60,002 bases of DNA from contig JAPOTY010000040.1 in the NCBI GenBank assembly GCA_026708965.1, positions 1 through 60,002 of the forward strand, written 5' to 3'. The translations under genes and the position numbers were made by a program. Positions within the stretch are counted from its first letter, which is position 1, and the number at the start of each line of letters is the position of its first letter. This stretch comes from Gammaproteobacteria bacterium. GTDB taxonomy: Bacteria; Pseudomonadota; Gammaproteobacteria; Steroidobacterales; Foliamicaceae. The notes under the pieces are model-generated. The model had not been told where the DNA came from. It saw nothing but the letters and a program-made list of their open reading frames with translations, and did no database searches. This document shows positions 50,574 to 59,778 of the stretch, in pieces.

Positions 50574-53072
50574 ATGAACCTGAATCTTTCCATACGCCTT
50601 GTTTTGGCGGTTATCGCCACGGCGCTGCTGGCGCCGATAGCCCCGGCCCAGGATGCCATCGAGGAAATTATCGTCACCGCCCGCCAGCGCGAGGAAACGC
50701 TGCGCGACGTGCCGGGAACCGTGCGGGTGCTCACCGCCGAGGATATCGAGCGCTCGGGCATTCAGCGCGCCGAGGACTTCGTGTACATGACGCCCGGCGT
50801 GTCGATCGTCGATACGGCTGAAGTGGGCGATACGCAGGTGAATATCCGCGGCATCAACGGCGCCCGCGATGCCGAGAACTCCTATGCGCTGATTGTCGAT
50901 GGCGTGCTGATGACCAATCCGGCGGCGCTGAACCGCGAATATGCGAACCTGAGCCAGATCGAAATCCTCAAGGGGCCGCAGGGCGCGCTGTACGGCCGCA
51001 ACGCCGCAGCCGGCGCCATTATCATCACCACCGACAAGCCCTCCAGCGAAACCGGCGGCTACTTCAAGGCCAGCGCCGCCGCCGACAACACCTGGCTGTA
51101 CTCCGGCGCCGTGGAGAGCGCGCTGGCCGAGGGCGTGAATTTCCGGCTGCAGGGCGATTACCGCGCCACCGACGGCTTCTACGAAAACACCTACCTCGAC
51201 CGCGACGATATCGTGGACGACTATCGCGGCTACAACCTCAATGCGCGGGTCACCTGGGATCAATCCGACGAAACGAACTGGGACTTCAAGTTCCGTTACG
51301 GAGAGGTGAGCGGGGCGTCGATCACTTTCAACGCCGCTTTCCATCTGCCGGGATTCGCGCAAGCGTTCAGCGTGCCCCAGTTCTTCGAGGACGTGAACGA
51401 CCACGAGTTCGCCTTCCAGAGCAATATCGATCCCACCAACGAGCAGGAGGCCACCGAATTTTCCGCCCGCGTCGATCATGGGCTGGGCTGGGCGGACCTG
51501 CGCGCTTGGTTCCTGTTCAGCAAGATCGACAACAACCTGAGCGCCGACGGAACCAGCGGCGCCTTCGGCTTCTTCAACACCAACCAGCACTGCCTGGATA
51601 CCACCACGGAGGCATTCAACGCCGGAGTGCGGCTGCCAGCGCCCACCTATCTGGGCGCCTCGCCCGCCTTCCCGGTGTCGCTGCTGGGCCCCTACACGCC
51701 GATCGCCTGCGACGGCACCCAGTACCAGGAACGCAAGCAGACCGACTACAGTTTCGAGCTTCGCCTTAATTCGACCAACGACGGTCCGCTCAGCTGGCTG
51801 GCCGGCGCCTACGTGCTGGACATCGACCGCGAGGTGGGCGTGAACACCGGGCTGGACCTAGGCAACGGCATCACCATGGAGCTTTACGTGCCCCAAGGCG
51901 GCAACAACCCCACCGAGCAGCTCGTGCATGACCGCTTCAGCAACCGGGTGCTGGCGGCTTTCGGCGAGCTTTCCTACGAAATCACCGAAACCACCGAGAT
52001 GTCGCTGGCATTGCGCTTCGACAGCGAGCGGCGCAAGGTGGAAAACCTAGTGCCTGTGAACGCGATGTCGCAGTACATCGATTGCGATGGCCCGCCCTAC
52101 ACCGGCGGCACGCCGATCAATCCGGGACTTTGCCCGGGACTCAATCCCGAAGGGCGTATCGCCCCCAAGGAGCGCACCTTCAGCCAGCTTCAGCCCAAGC
52201 TCTCGCTCACTTGGGACGTGGCCGAAAACTGGACGCTGTTCGGCAGCGCCGGCGTGGGCTTCAAAAGCGGCGGCTTCAACAACCAGGGCGCCAAGGCCAC
52301 CGTGGATATTTTCATCAACGGCCTTATTAACAACGTGTTCCTAGCGAACGCGGGCGCGCCGCCCCAATTGCCCGTGGGCATCAGCGACGATGTGGACAAG
52401 GAAACTTCGCTATCGCTGGAAGTGGGCGTGAAGGGCAGCCTGCTGGGCGACCGGCTGCGGCTGGAAGCCACCGCCTTCAACGTGCAGGTGGACGACATGC
52501 AGTTTTTCGAGTTCATGGTGGGGCCTTTCGGCCTGCTGCGATTGAACGGCAACGTGGATGAAGTGAGCCTGCAAGGCGCCGAAGTGGGCGCAAGCTGGGC
52601 GGTCACGGATATCCTCGACGTGTATGCCGGCTGGGGCTATGTCGATAGCGAGATCGAGGCCAACAGCGTGCGCCCGGACACGGTGGGCAATAAATCCCCC
52701 TACACGCCGGACTGGACCGCCAGCGCCGGCGCCCGCGTGGTGGTGCCGCTGGCGGGCGCTTGGCAGTTCGCCGCCTCGGCGGATGTGTCGGCGGTGGGCG
52801 AAACCTGGTTCCACGTGGTCCAGGACCAGCAGCGCGCCACGCTGTTTGAAGGCGCCGCCAGCGATTTCACGCCCACCCGGCGCGACAGCTACACGGTGCT
52901 GAACCTGCGCGCCGGCGTGGAGAACGATTGGCTTTCGGCGGTCGTGTTCGCCAAGAACGCCACCGAGGAGGTGTACCTGGAGGAAGTGATCCCGGCGCCG
53001 GAGTTCGGCGGCACCTTCATCCACCCGGCGGACCTGCGCCGCGTGGGCCTGGAACTCACCGTGCGCTTCTAA
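50574..53072 (+). CDS. TonB-dependent outer-membrane receptor
   Basis: 832 aa from ATG 50574, 6 bases after AGGAG. Signal peptide (residues about 1-25, ending APIAPAQ), plug start EEIIVTARQREETLRDVPG, QIEILKGPQGALYGRNAAAG, barrel strands and C-terminal ELTVRF. Of the class that includes uptake of carbohydrates, sterols or other organics. Divergent from the SDR, which may process the same ligand. Confidence 0.92.
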   Translation: MNLNLSIRLVLAVIATALLAPIAPAQDAIEEIIVTARQREETLRDVPGTVRVLTAEDIERSGIQRAEDFVYMTPGVSIVDTAEVGDTQVNIRGINGARDAENSYALIVDGVLMTNPAALNREYANLSQIEILKGPQGALYGRNAAAGAIIITTDKPSSETGGYFKASAAADNTWLYSGAVESALAEGVNFRLQGDYRATDGFYENTYLDRDDIVDDYRGYNLNARVTWDQSDETNWDFKFRYGEVSGASITFNAAFHLPGFAQAFSVPQFFEDVNDHEFAFQSNIDPTNEQEATEFSARVDHGLGWADLRAWFLFSKIDNNLSADGTSGAFGFFNTNQHCLDTTTEAFNAGVRLPAPTYLGASPAFPVSLLGPYTPIACDGTQYQERKQTDYSFELRLNSTNDGPLSWLAGAYVLDIDREVGVNTGLDLGNGITMELYVPQGGNNPTEQLVHDRFSNRVLAAFGELSYEITETTEMSLALRFDSERRKVENLVPVNAMSQYIDCDGPPYTGGTPINPGLCPGLNPEGRIAPKERTFSQLQPKLSLTWDVAENWTLFGSAGVGFKSGGFNNQGAKATVDIFINGLINNVFLANAGAPPQLPVGISDDVDKETSLSLEVGVKGSLLGDRLRLEATAFNVQVDDMQFFEFMVGPFGLLRLNGNVDEVSLQGAEVGASWAVTDILDVYAGWGYVDSEIEANSVRPDTVGNKSPYTPDWTASAGARVVVPLAGAWQFAASADVSAVGETWFHVVQDQQRATLFEGAASDFTPTRRDSYTVLNLRAGVENDWLSAVVFAKNATEEVYLEEVIPAPEFGGTFIHPADLRRVGLELTVRF

Positions 53073-53089
53073 TCGCGAACCGCGCAGGC

Positions 53090-54310
53090 TTACAAATCAG
53101 CGTACGGCAGCGCGGACACGCCGCCGCCCAGCGGCAGGCGGCTGTCGCCCGGATGCACAACATAGCCGGGATGCGCCTGCGCGGGCAGGCTCGCTCGAAA
53201 CGCCCGGATGGCCTTGGCCATCTCGGGCCGGGGCGTAGCGGAAAGCCTCGCCTCCAAGGGCACGAGTTGCCCGCCAACATCCACCAGCAGATCCACCTCG
53301 GATCCTGCCATCGTCCTCCAGAAGTAGAGTTGCGGCATTAGGCCCCGGTGAGCCAGCGCCTTGAAGACCTCGGCAATCATGGCCGTTTCCATAATTGCGC
53401 CGCCCATGGGCCCGGCGGCGGCGTGCCCGGCATCCTTCAGGCCTGCCAGATGGCACAAGGCACCAACATCCATGAAGTACACTTTGGGACGCTTGACCAA
53501 GCGCTTGCCCGCGCTGGCGAAATAAGGCCGAAGCACGATGATTTGATAGGTCGCCTCAAGAATGCCGATCCAAGCCTTTACGGTGTTCACCGCAATGCCC
53601 AAGTCGCGGGCCGCGTCGGTCAGGTTGAGCAGCTGCCCGCTTCGCGCCGCCAGCAACTGTAGAAAGAGGCGGTATTGAGCGAGGTCGCCAACCTGCCTCA
53701 GCATGCGCACATCGCGCTCCAGATAGGTCTGCATGTAGGCGGCATGCCAGAGATTGGCATCCCTTTCCGGCTGTGCGGAAAGTTCCGGATACCCGCCGCG
53801 CAGGAAACTTTCCCACAACTTCCCGAACATGCATGAGCCGGCGGCGACGGAACTCCGTCCAGCCTCCCAAGGAAGCGGAAGAAGCGGGCGGCTTTCCGCC
53901 TCCCGCCGCGAAAGCGGCAGCAATTGCAGCATGGCGGCGCGTCCCGCCAACGACTCGGTGACGCCGCGGGCAAGCGCAAGATTCTGCGATCCAGTCAGCA
54001 GGTACTGGCCTTTGCGTCCGCGGTTGGCATCGATCTTCTGCTTGATATAGGGAAGCAGCTGGGGACAGTGCTGCATCTCGTCAAAAATTACCGGCGGCGC
54101 ATGCGCCTCCAGAAAACCGCGAGGATCCTCAACGGCGGCCGCCTGCATATCGGGCGTATCAAGCGACGCATAACGATAGCGCCGCTGGAAAAGATGCTTG
54201 AGCAGCGTCGTTTTGCCGGACTGCCGCGGCCCGGTAAGCACCACCACAGGAAACTCCGCCGCTGCCTTTGCAACCACAGGTTCAAGAGAGCGCTCAATGT
54301 AACCTTGCAT
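53090..54310 (-). CDS. AAA (AAA_14)/DUF4143 ATPase, copy 1
   Basis: 406 aa. AAA_14 ATPase: Walker A GPRQSGKT (residues 27-34), Walker B VIFDEMQ (74-80), sensor LLTGSQN, then a winged-helix segment (DLGIAVNTVKAWIGILEATY) and a C-terminal DUF4143 domain of PD-(D/E)xK-like design. In that domain EVDLL (338-342) is kept but the E-x-K triad reads E353-A-R355. Function of the family is unknown. A near-perfect 16 bp palindrome lies upstream; the second copy is divergent. Convergent with the TonB receptor gene (17-base gap). Confidence 0.88.
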   Translation of the reverse strand: MQGYIERSLEPVVAKAAAEFPVVVLTGPRQSGKTTLLKHLFQRRYRYASLDTPDMQAAAVEDPRGFLEAHAPPVIFDEMQHCPQLLPYIKQKIDANRGRKGQYLLTGSQNLALARGVTESLAGRAAMLQLLPLSRREAESRPLLPLPWEAGRSSVAAGSCMFGKLWESFLRGGYPELSAQPERDANLWHAAYMQTYLERDVRMLRQVGDLAQYRLFLQLLAARSGQLLNLTDAARDLGIAVNTVKAWIGILEATYQIIVLRPYFASAGKRLVKRPKVYFMDVGALCHLAGLKDAGHAAAGPMGGAIMETAMIAEVFKALAHRGLMPQLYFWRTMAGSEVDLLVDVGGQLVPLEARLSATPRPEMAKAIRAFRASLPAQAHPGYVVHPGDSRLPLGGGVSALPYADL

Positions 54311-54360
54311 AGCAAACTCCAGCGTCGCGGGAAAGCAGTCCTCGCTCCCGCCAAAATAAA

Positions 54361-54395
54361 GTCGATATTATGCATTCATAATGCACAATATCGAC
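54361..54395. promoter_or_regulatory. 35 bp near-perfect palindrome upstream of DUF4143 copy 1
   Basis: Arms 54361-54376 and 54380-54395 match at 15 of 16 positions with a 3-base centre. The stretch is AT-rich and sits 50 bases upstream of the copy 1 start, where its promoter is expected, so an operator is likely. The sequence is unrelated to the other palindrome at 54482. Confidence 0.55.
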
Positions 54396-54481
54396 TAGGA
54401 AATGAGTCGATGGCGCTAACGGAAAGCCAATATCCGGTATCCCGGCAAACCGCGAAACCGGGGCCACTCCAGCGCCGACAC

Positions 54482-54543
54482 ATAACCCTAAATTCAGGCA
54501 AATTATAAAGTTTGATTTATCTTTTGACTGAATTTAGGGTTAT
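54482..54543. promoter_or_regulatory. Inverted repeat flanking promoter of DUF4143 copy 2
   Basis: ATAACCCTAAATTCAG (54482-54497) and its exact complement 54528-54543 flank 30 AT-rich bases. The right arm runs into TATAGT (54541-54546), a good -10 box that would place the transcript start at about the ATG (54554). A protein bound to both arms would loop or block the promoter. No ribosome binding site precedes the ATG. Confidence 0.55.
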
Positions 54544-54553
54544 AGTTTGTCGC

Positions 54554-55738
54554 ATGACGATCCGGCGCGATATTGCGGAGCAAGTTCTTGAATGTGCGGC
54601 GCAGTTGCCTGTGGCGACGGTTACAGGGCCCCGGCAGAGCGGCAAGACGACGCTTTGCCGGCAGCTTTTCGCCGGGCATCCGTACGTTTCGCTTGAAGAC
54701 CCGGCGATTCGGCAATTTGCCTTCAATGATCCGAAGCGGTTCCTCGGTGGCTATCCCAACGGCGCGATTCTCGATGAGGTGCAGCGGGCGCCTGAGCTTC
54801 TGTCCTACCTCCAGGGGCTGGTGGATGCCGATGCCACTCCCGGGCGTTGGATTCTGACAGGCTCCCAGAATCTCTCGTTGCTTTCCCAGGTCAGCCAATC
54901 GCTCGCCGGCAGGACAGGCATTTTCCATCTTTTGCCCTTATCGCGCCGCGAGGCCCTGCGATTTCCCAAAGCGCCGGCAACTTTGGAGGAAGCGCTGTTC
55001 ATGGGCGGCTACCCGCGCATTTTCGATCGTCAGTTGCAGCCCTCCGCATGGCTGGGCATGTACGCTGCGAGCTATCTGGAACGCGATGTGCGCCAGATTC
55101 TGAATATCGGCAATATGGCCACGTTTCAGCGCTTCATCCAGCTCGCCGCCGGACGCACCGGTCAGGCGCTGAATATCTCGGAATTGGCGGGTGATTGCGG
55201 GGTGGCCCCGGCAACCGTTGGCAACTGGCTCAGTGTGCTTGAGGCGAGTTACATCACCTTCAGGCTGCCGCCCTATTTCCGCAATATTTCAAAGCGGCTC
55301 GCAAAAACGCCCAAGCTCTACTTCTACGATACGGGGCTGGCCTGCTGGCTGCTTGGCATTCAAACGCCGGGGCAGCTGCGGCTTCACCCGCTTCGCGGCG
55401 CGCTCTTCGAGACTTGGGTAGTGTCGGAATTAGCGAAGCTGCGAACGCGGCGCGACCCGGCGCTAGCCCGGGGCATGTACTTTTATCGCGAAAAAAACGT
55501 GGGCGAGGTGGATCTTTTGCTGGAGCGCCCGCAAGGCGTGCTGCTCGTGGAGGCGAAGTCCGGCGCCACGCCCGATCCCAGCATGCTCGCCCAGCCCCGG
55601 CGCGCGCGGCGGCACTTCGACGCGACCGGCATTGCCTGCGGCATCGCCGTCGCCTACGGCGGGGACCAAGCCCACCATACGGGCGCCGGGCCTATTGTGC
55701 CTTGGCATGCGCTGGGTGGCCTTGAGGATGGCGCTTGA
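54554..55738 (+). CDS. AAA (AAA_14)/DUF4143 ATPase, copy 2
   Basis: 394 aa from ATG 54554, probably leaderless (TATAGT ends 7 bases before). Walker A GPRQSGKT (25-32), Walker B AILDEVQ (71-77), LTGSQN sensor, winged-helix segment (GVAPATVGNWLSVLEASY), and a DUF4143 domain with an intact E-V-D (318-320) and E333-A-K335. Clearly paralogous to copy 1 but far from identical, so an old duplication or separate acquisition. Role unknown; possible DNA-directed ATPase. Convergent with the HisD-like gene. Confidence 0.88.
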   Translation: MTIRRDIAEQVLECAAQLPVATVTGPRQSGKTTLCRQLFAGHPYVSLEDPAIRQFAFNDPKRFLGGYPNGAILDEVQRAPELLSYLQGLVDADATPGRWILTGSQNLSLLSQVSQSLAGRTGIFHLLPLSRREALRFPKAPATLEEALFMGGYPRIFDRQLQPSAWLGMYAASYLERDVRQILNIGNMATFQRFIQLAAGRTGQALNISELAGDCGVAPATVGNWLSVLEASYITFRLPPYFRNISKRLAKTPKLYFYDTGLACWLLGIQTPGQLRLHPLRGALFETWVVSELAKLRTRRDPALARGMYFYREKNVGEVDLLLERPQGVLLVEAKSGATPDPSMLAQPRRARRHFDATGIACGIAVAYGGDQAHHTGAGPIVPWHALGGLEDGA

Positions 55739-55767
55739 CCGGAAAGAGGGAGTCCTAGGCTGGTGAT

Positions 55768-57042
55768 TCAGCCGGCGTAGCGGCGAAGCCGGATATCGGC
55801 CTGCTCCTTGTGGCCGGCAAAGCCTTCCAGCGCGCAGAGGCGCGAGCAATACTCGCCGATCTCCACCGAGGCTTGCTCGGTGATGCGCTGGTAGGTGCAG
55901 GTTTTGATGAACTTGCCCACCCAAAGGCCGCCGGTGTAGCGCGAGGCCTTGCGGGTCGGCAGCGTGTGGTTGGTGCCGATCACCTTGTCGCCGTACGACA
56001 CGTTGGTTTCCGGTCCAAGGAACAAGGCGCCGTAGTTGCGCATATTGTCGAGAAAATACTGCGGGTTGCGGGTCATCACCTGGACATGCTCGGAGCCGAT
56101 CTCGTTGGCCTTGGCCAGCATCTCCTTTTCGCTGTCGCAAACGATCACTTGGCCGTAGTCGCGCCACGCCTGTCCGGCAATCGCCGCCGTGGGCAGAACG
56201 CCAAGCTGGCGCTCCACCTCGGTCATGGCGGCCTGCGCCAGAGCCTCGGAATTGGTCAGCAGAATGGCGGGCGAATCGGGGCCGTGCTCGGCCTGGCCGA
56301 GCAGATCCGCCGCGCACAGCTCGCCGTCCACCGAATCGTCGGCGATAATCAGCGTTTCGGTTGGGCCCGCCAGCAGATCGATGCCCACCCGCCCGAAAAG
56401 CTGCCGCTTGGCCTCGGCCACAAAGGCGTTGCCCGGCCCCACGATCATGTCCACGGATTCGATCGTGCCGGTGCCCAGAGCCATCGCGCCAATCGCCTGG
56501 ACCCCGCCTAGGCAGTAGATCTCGTCGGCGCCGGCCAAGTCCAAGGCCACCACGACCGCTGCATTGGGGGCGCCCTCAAACGGCGGAGAGGCGGCGATCA
56601 CCCGCTCCACTCCGGCCACTCTCGCCGTCACCACGCTCATGTGCGCGGAAGCCACCAGCGGATACTGGCCTCCCGGCACGTAGCAGCCCACGCTGCCGAC
56701 GGGGATATTGCGGTGCCCGAGCACCACGCCGGGACGCGTTTCAACTTCCACTTCGCTCAGCGCTTCAAGCTGAATCCGCGCAAAGTTGCGAATTTGCTCC
56801 TGGGCGAAGCGGATATCGGCGATATCCCGCGGATCCAAGCGGCGGTGGCAACCGTCGATCTCTTTGCGGCTCAGGCGAAACGAATCCGGCGACCAGCCGT
56901 CGAACTGCTGCGAATAGCGGCGAACGGCCTCGTCGCCGTTGGCCGTGATATCGCCCAATAGGTCCTCGACCGCCGACTGGATGCGCGCGTCGCGCTCATC
57001 CTGCTGCCCGGCGGCAATGCCCTTCTTCAGGTACCGAATCAT
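55768..57042 (-). CDS. HisD-family dehydrogenase (HpsN-like)
   Basis: 424 aa. Zinc- and NAD-dependent four-electron alcohol-to-acid oxidation family. The expected zinc ligands Gln250, His253, Asp352 and His411, and catalytic Glu318-His319, are all present. [20 protein letters not shown] and [19 protein letters not shown] resemble the sulfopropanediol dehydrogenase (HpsN) branch, not biosynthetic HisD, and no his genes are nearby. It lies 42 bases downstream of the stop... of the TonB receptor start side: the receptor gene follows it on the same strand, so co-transcription is likely. Substrate unknown. Confidence 0.85.
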   Translation of the reverse strand: MIRYLKKGIAAGQQDERDARIQSAVEDLLGDITANGDEAVRRYSQQFDGWSPDSFRLSRKEIDGCHRRLDPRDIADIRFAQEQIRNFARIQLEALSEVEVETRPGVVLGHRNIPVGSVGCYVPGGQYPLVASAHMSVVTARVAGVERVIAASPPFEGAPNAAVVVALDLAGADEIYCLGGVQAIGAMALGTGTIESVDMIVGPGNAFVAEAKRQLFGRVGIDLLAGPTETLIIADDSVDGELCAADLLGQAEHGPDSPAILLTNSEALAQAAMTEVERQLGVLPTAAIAGQAWRDYGQVIVCDSEKEMLAKANEIGSEHVQVMTRNPQYFLDNMRNYGALFLGPETNVSYGDKVIGTNHTLPTRKASRYTGGLWVGKFIKTCTYQRITEQASVEIGEYCSRLCALEGFAGHKEQADIRLRRYAG

Positions 57043-57084
57043 CGGACCGGGTCCGGGGCTTTCAGCCCACGAGCCGCGGATTGG

Positions 57085-59430
57085 CTAGAAGCTGTAGTTT
57101 ATGCTCACGCCAAAGTGGCGGCCGCGGTTGAGGTTGGCCAACTGGGCATACGGGAAGGTGTTGTTGCCCGTGGTCTGATCGAAACGGGCGAAGCGGCGCA
57201 GGTCGCGGAAGCGGAACGAGCCGGCCAGCGTCAGATCATCGAGGATATTGTTCACGTAGGCAGTCAGCCGCCAGTTCCCGCTTTCCATGCCCGCGCGCAG
57301 GTTCCACTTGTATTCCCAGCCCAAGTAGGACAGGTTGTAGATTTCCGACCAGCGCTCGCCGATCATGTTCAGATCGCTGCGGGCGAAGAAATCCCAGTCG
57401 TTGAACGCCTCCGGCCTGTTGTAGTCCACCGAAAGCTGAACCTGCCAGTCCGGATAGCGGTACGGCTCGTTGCCGGCCAGATCCGGGTCCACGCCCAGTT
57501 GCGGCGCGAAGGTTTCTTCCACGAAGAATTTGTACTCGGGATCCGCGAAGGCGACGGAACCGGACAACAGCCATTGCTCCGACACCGCGAAGCTGGACTC
57601 CAGCTCGAATCCGTACACCTCCGTCTCGCCGGCGTTGGTGGTGATTTGCGAATCCTGCCCTTGGTTGTCGAGGAAGGTCTGGCGGATCTGCTGGTCCGAC
57701 CAGTCGAGGTAGTACACGGCCGCATTCAGCAGCAGCCGCCCGTCCATCAACAGGCTCTTGACCCCGGCTTCATAATTCCAGATGGTTTCCTCTTTCACGG
57801 TGGGGGAGATGCCGAGCCTTTCCGCGGTCGCGCGGTTATTGAAGAACCCGGGCTTGTTGCCCTGCGAAACCACGCCGTAGAGGGTCATGTCCTCGTTGGG
57901 CTTGTAATCGACGATGAAGCGCGGCAGGGTGCGCTCGAAGCTCTCGGTATCGAAGGCGAACGCGTCGATATTCTTGCTGGAGCCCAGGCGCGGGATATCG
58001 GCGGGCAGCTGCGGGTTGAACTCGGCGGTGGACTCGAGCACATCGTCCTCCTGCCAGCGCACATCCAAGCCTAGGGCGAGCCGCTCGGTGAGGCTGTAGG
58101 TGATGCTGCCGAAAACCGATAGGTTCTCGATATGGCGGGAGGTCTCAGCGCGACCGTGGGGGCGGCTGGCCGTGAGCCGCAGGTTGCGCGCCAGGATATC
58201 GTGCTCGTAGTACGAGACGCCGGCAAAGGCCGAAAGCTTTTCGGATCCCGGGGCCCTCACCTTGAATTGCAGGCTCATGTCCTGAAAGCCGGTCCAGTTC
58301 CTGTTCGCTTCCACCAAGCCCACGCTGCCGAACACCAGCCCGCCCCTGCGGCCGAGGCCGTTGGGAAGGCCGATGCTGTCGCTGTAACTGGCATCAAGAA
58401 TGGCGCCGACCGTTTGCTGGTTGGTGCCGGCGCGAAGCTCGAATTCCCAGTCGTTGGGGGCGGTGAAATCCAATTGGGCCGTATAGCGGCGCGTGATCTG
58501 GATCTGCCCAGCCGGGAGGCCGAAACGCTCTTCGACGCGCTTGTTGTTCTGCGCGACCGTATCCACATCGTCCGGGAGCTTGCCGCAAATATAGCCCAAG
58601 GGGATGGTGGAGTTATAGAAAAGGCAGTTGTCCAGCGATGAGGGCAGGCTGGTGGTGGGCGGCGGGCCGTCATCGTCTTCGGCCCAGGATGCGAATAAAG
58701 CAAGCGCGAGGCTCTCTGTGGGTTCCCACAGGAGCTTGCCGGAAACAGCCCTGGATTTCTCATTGCCGATGGTGGCGTTGTCCTCCATGGCGGCCACGTT
58801 CTTCCATTCGCCGCCGAAGTTGTAGGAGCGCAAGCTCACCATGGCTTTCAGCGTGTCCTGGTTAAACAGCGGGCCGGAAACGGTCAAGGCGACATCGGAG
58901 CGGCTATGATCGCCGAGATCCAAATTGGCATCGATTTCCAGTTCGTCGCCAGGCGTTTTAGTGATGTAGTTCACCGCGCCGCCAAAAGTGGCGCGGCCGA
59001 ACAGGGCGGATTGGGGGCCTTTGAGCACCTCCACCCGTTCGATATTGTTGAAGCCGAAAGTGGCCGCGGTGCCAAGAACAAAGAATCCGTCCACGAACAC
59101 GGAGGAATTCTGGCGGTCAACCACCGGCGTGTTCACGACCAAGCCGCGGAAATACGGATTGGAGTCGCGCCCGCCCACGTTTTCGGTGTAGAAGCCGGGC
59201 GTGTAGTCGGACAGATCGAGGATATTATCGACGCCGCGGTCGTAGATATCCTCGTTGGTCAGCGCCGTTACCGTGAGCGGCAAATCCTGCAGGTTCTCTT
59301 CCCGTTTCCGGGCGGTAACGATGATCTCCTCCAGAGCGAGTTCCTGCGCGAATGCAGGTGCGGAATAGTAGGAAAAGGCAATCAATGCTGCGCCCGCTAT
59401 AGACGCGAGCAGCGCGGCTTTTCTTGTCAT
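57085..59430 (-). CDS. TonB-dependent outer-membrane receptor
   Basis: About 781 aa from ATG 59430 (MTRKAALLASIAGAALIAF); ATG 59445 or an earlier start is possible. Signal peptide ending APAFAQE, plug start EEIIVTARKREENLQDLP, VEVLKGPQSALFGRATFGG, and C-terminal HFGVSINYSF. It is transcribed toward the HisD-like gene 42 bases further on, so substrate uptake and oxidation may be linked. Upstream lies the rRNA operon terminator. Confidence 0.92.
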   Translation of the reverse strand: MTRKAALLASIAGAALIAFSYYSAPAFAQELALEEIIVTARKREENLQDLPLTVTALTNEDIYDRGVDNILDLSDYTPGFYTENVGGRDSNPYFRGLVVNTPVVDRQNSSVFVDGFFVLGTAATFGFNNIERVEVLKGPQSALFGRATFGGAVNYITKTPGDELEIDANLDLGDHSRSDVALTVSGPLFNQDTLKAMVSLRSYNFGGEWKNVAAMEDNATIGNEKSRAVSGKLLWEPTESLALALFASWAEDDDGPPPTTSLPSSLDNCLFYNSTIPLGYICGKLPDDVDTVAQNNKRVEERFGLPAGQIQITRRYTAQLDFTAPNDWEFELRAGTNQQTVGAILDASYSDSIGLPNGLGRRGGLVFGSVGLVEANRNWTGFQDMSLQFKVRAPGSEKLSAFAGVSYYEHDILARNLRLTASRPHGRAETSRHIENLSVFGSITYSLTERLALGLDVRWQEDDVLESTAEFNPQLPADIPRLGSSKNIDAFAFDTESFERTLPRFIVDYKPNEDMTLYGVVSQGNKPGFFNNRATAERLGISPTVKEETIWNYEAGVKSLLMDGRLLLNAAVYYLDWSDQQIRQTFLDNQGQDSQITTNAGETEVYGFELESSFAVSEQWLLSGSVAFADPEYKFFVEETFAPQLGVDPDLAGNEPYRYPDWQVQLSVDYNRPEAFNDWDFFARSDLNMIGERWSEIYNLSYLGWEYKWNLRAGMESGNWRLTAYVNNILDDLTLAGSFRFRDLRRFARFDQTTGNNTFPYAQLANLNRGRHFGVSINYSF

Positions 59431-59521
59431 AACAGCAAGTCCCATTTGATCCCAACGAACAGGAACCTTACCCCAAAGCGCCTGTCGAATCAAAATGACA
59501 AGCGGCGTGCGAACGGCCAAT

Positions 59522-59557
59522 CAAAAAAACCGCCCCGGCGCATATGCGCCGGGGCGG
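59522..59557 (-). terminator. Intrinsic terminator of the rRNA operon
   Basis: A perfect 28-base palindrome, 59530-59557 (CCGCCCCGGCGC on one side), followed on the minus strand by a run of seven T (complement of A at 59523-59529). Textbook rho-independent terminator, 10 bases past the 5S 3' end. Confidence 0.93.
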
Positions 59558-59567
59558 CGGGATGAGA

Positions 59568-59685
59568 TGCCTGGCGGTGACCTACTCTCGCGCGGGGAGG
59601 CCCCGAACTACCATCGGCGCTGGACGTTTTCACTTCCGAGTTCGGAATGGAATCGGGTGGGACCCGTCCGCTATTGCCACCAGGC
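59568..59685 (-). rRNA. rrf: 5S ribosomal RNA
   Basis: About 118 bases. The minus strand begins GCCTGGTGGCAATAGCGG and ends AGGTCACCGCCAGGC, pairing as helix I. The internal CCCGATTCCATTCCGAACTC, AAGTGAAA and GCCGATGGTAGT stretches match bacterial 5S. Ends are estimated from helix I. Confidence 0.95.
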
Positions 59686-59778
59686 GAAAAAGATGGCGCG
59701 TCCCTGTTTTATAAGGGACGCGCCCAGAATTGTTCCATGCATTGCTCGTTGAACCTTAGGAAATGCTTCGGTGTGACG

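Noticed and set aside
55768-57042. Biosynthetic histidinol dehydrogenase hisD
   Set aside because: No his genes in the neighbourhood, and the sequence pattern is closer to the HpsN branch; kept as a HisD-family enzyme without symbol.
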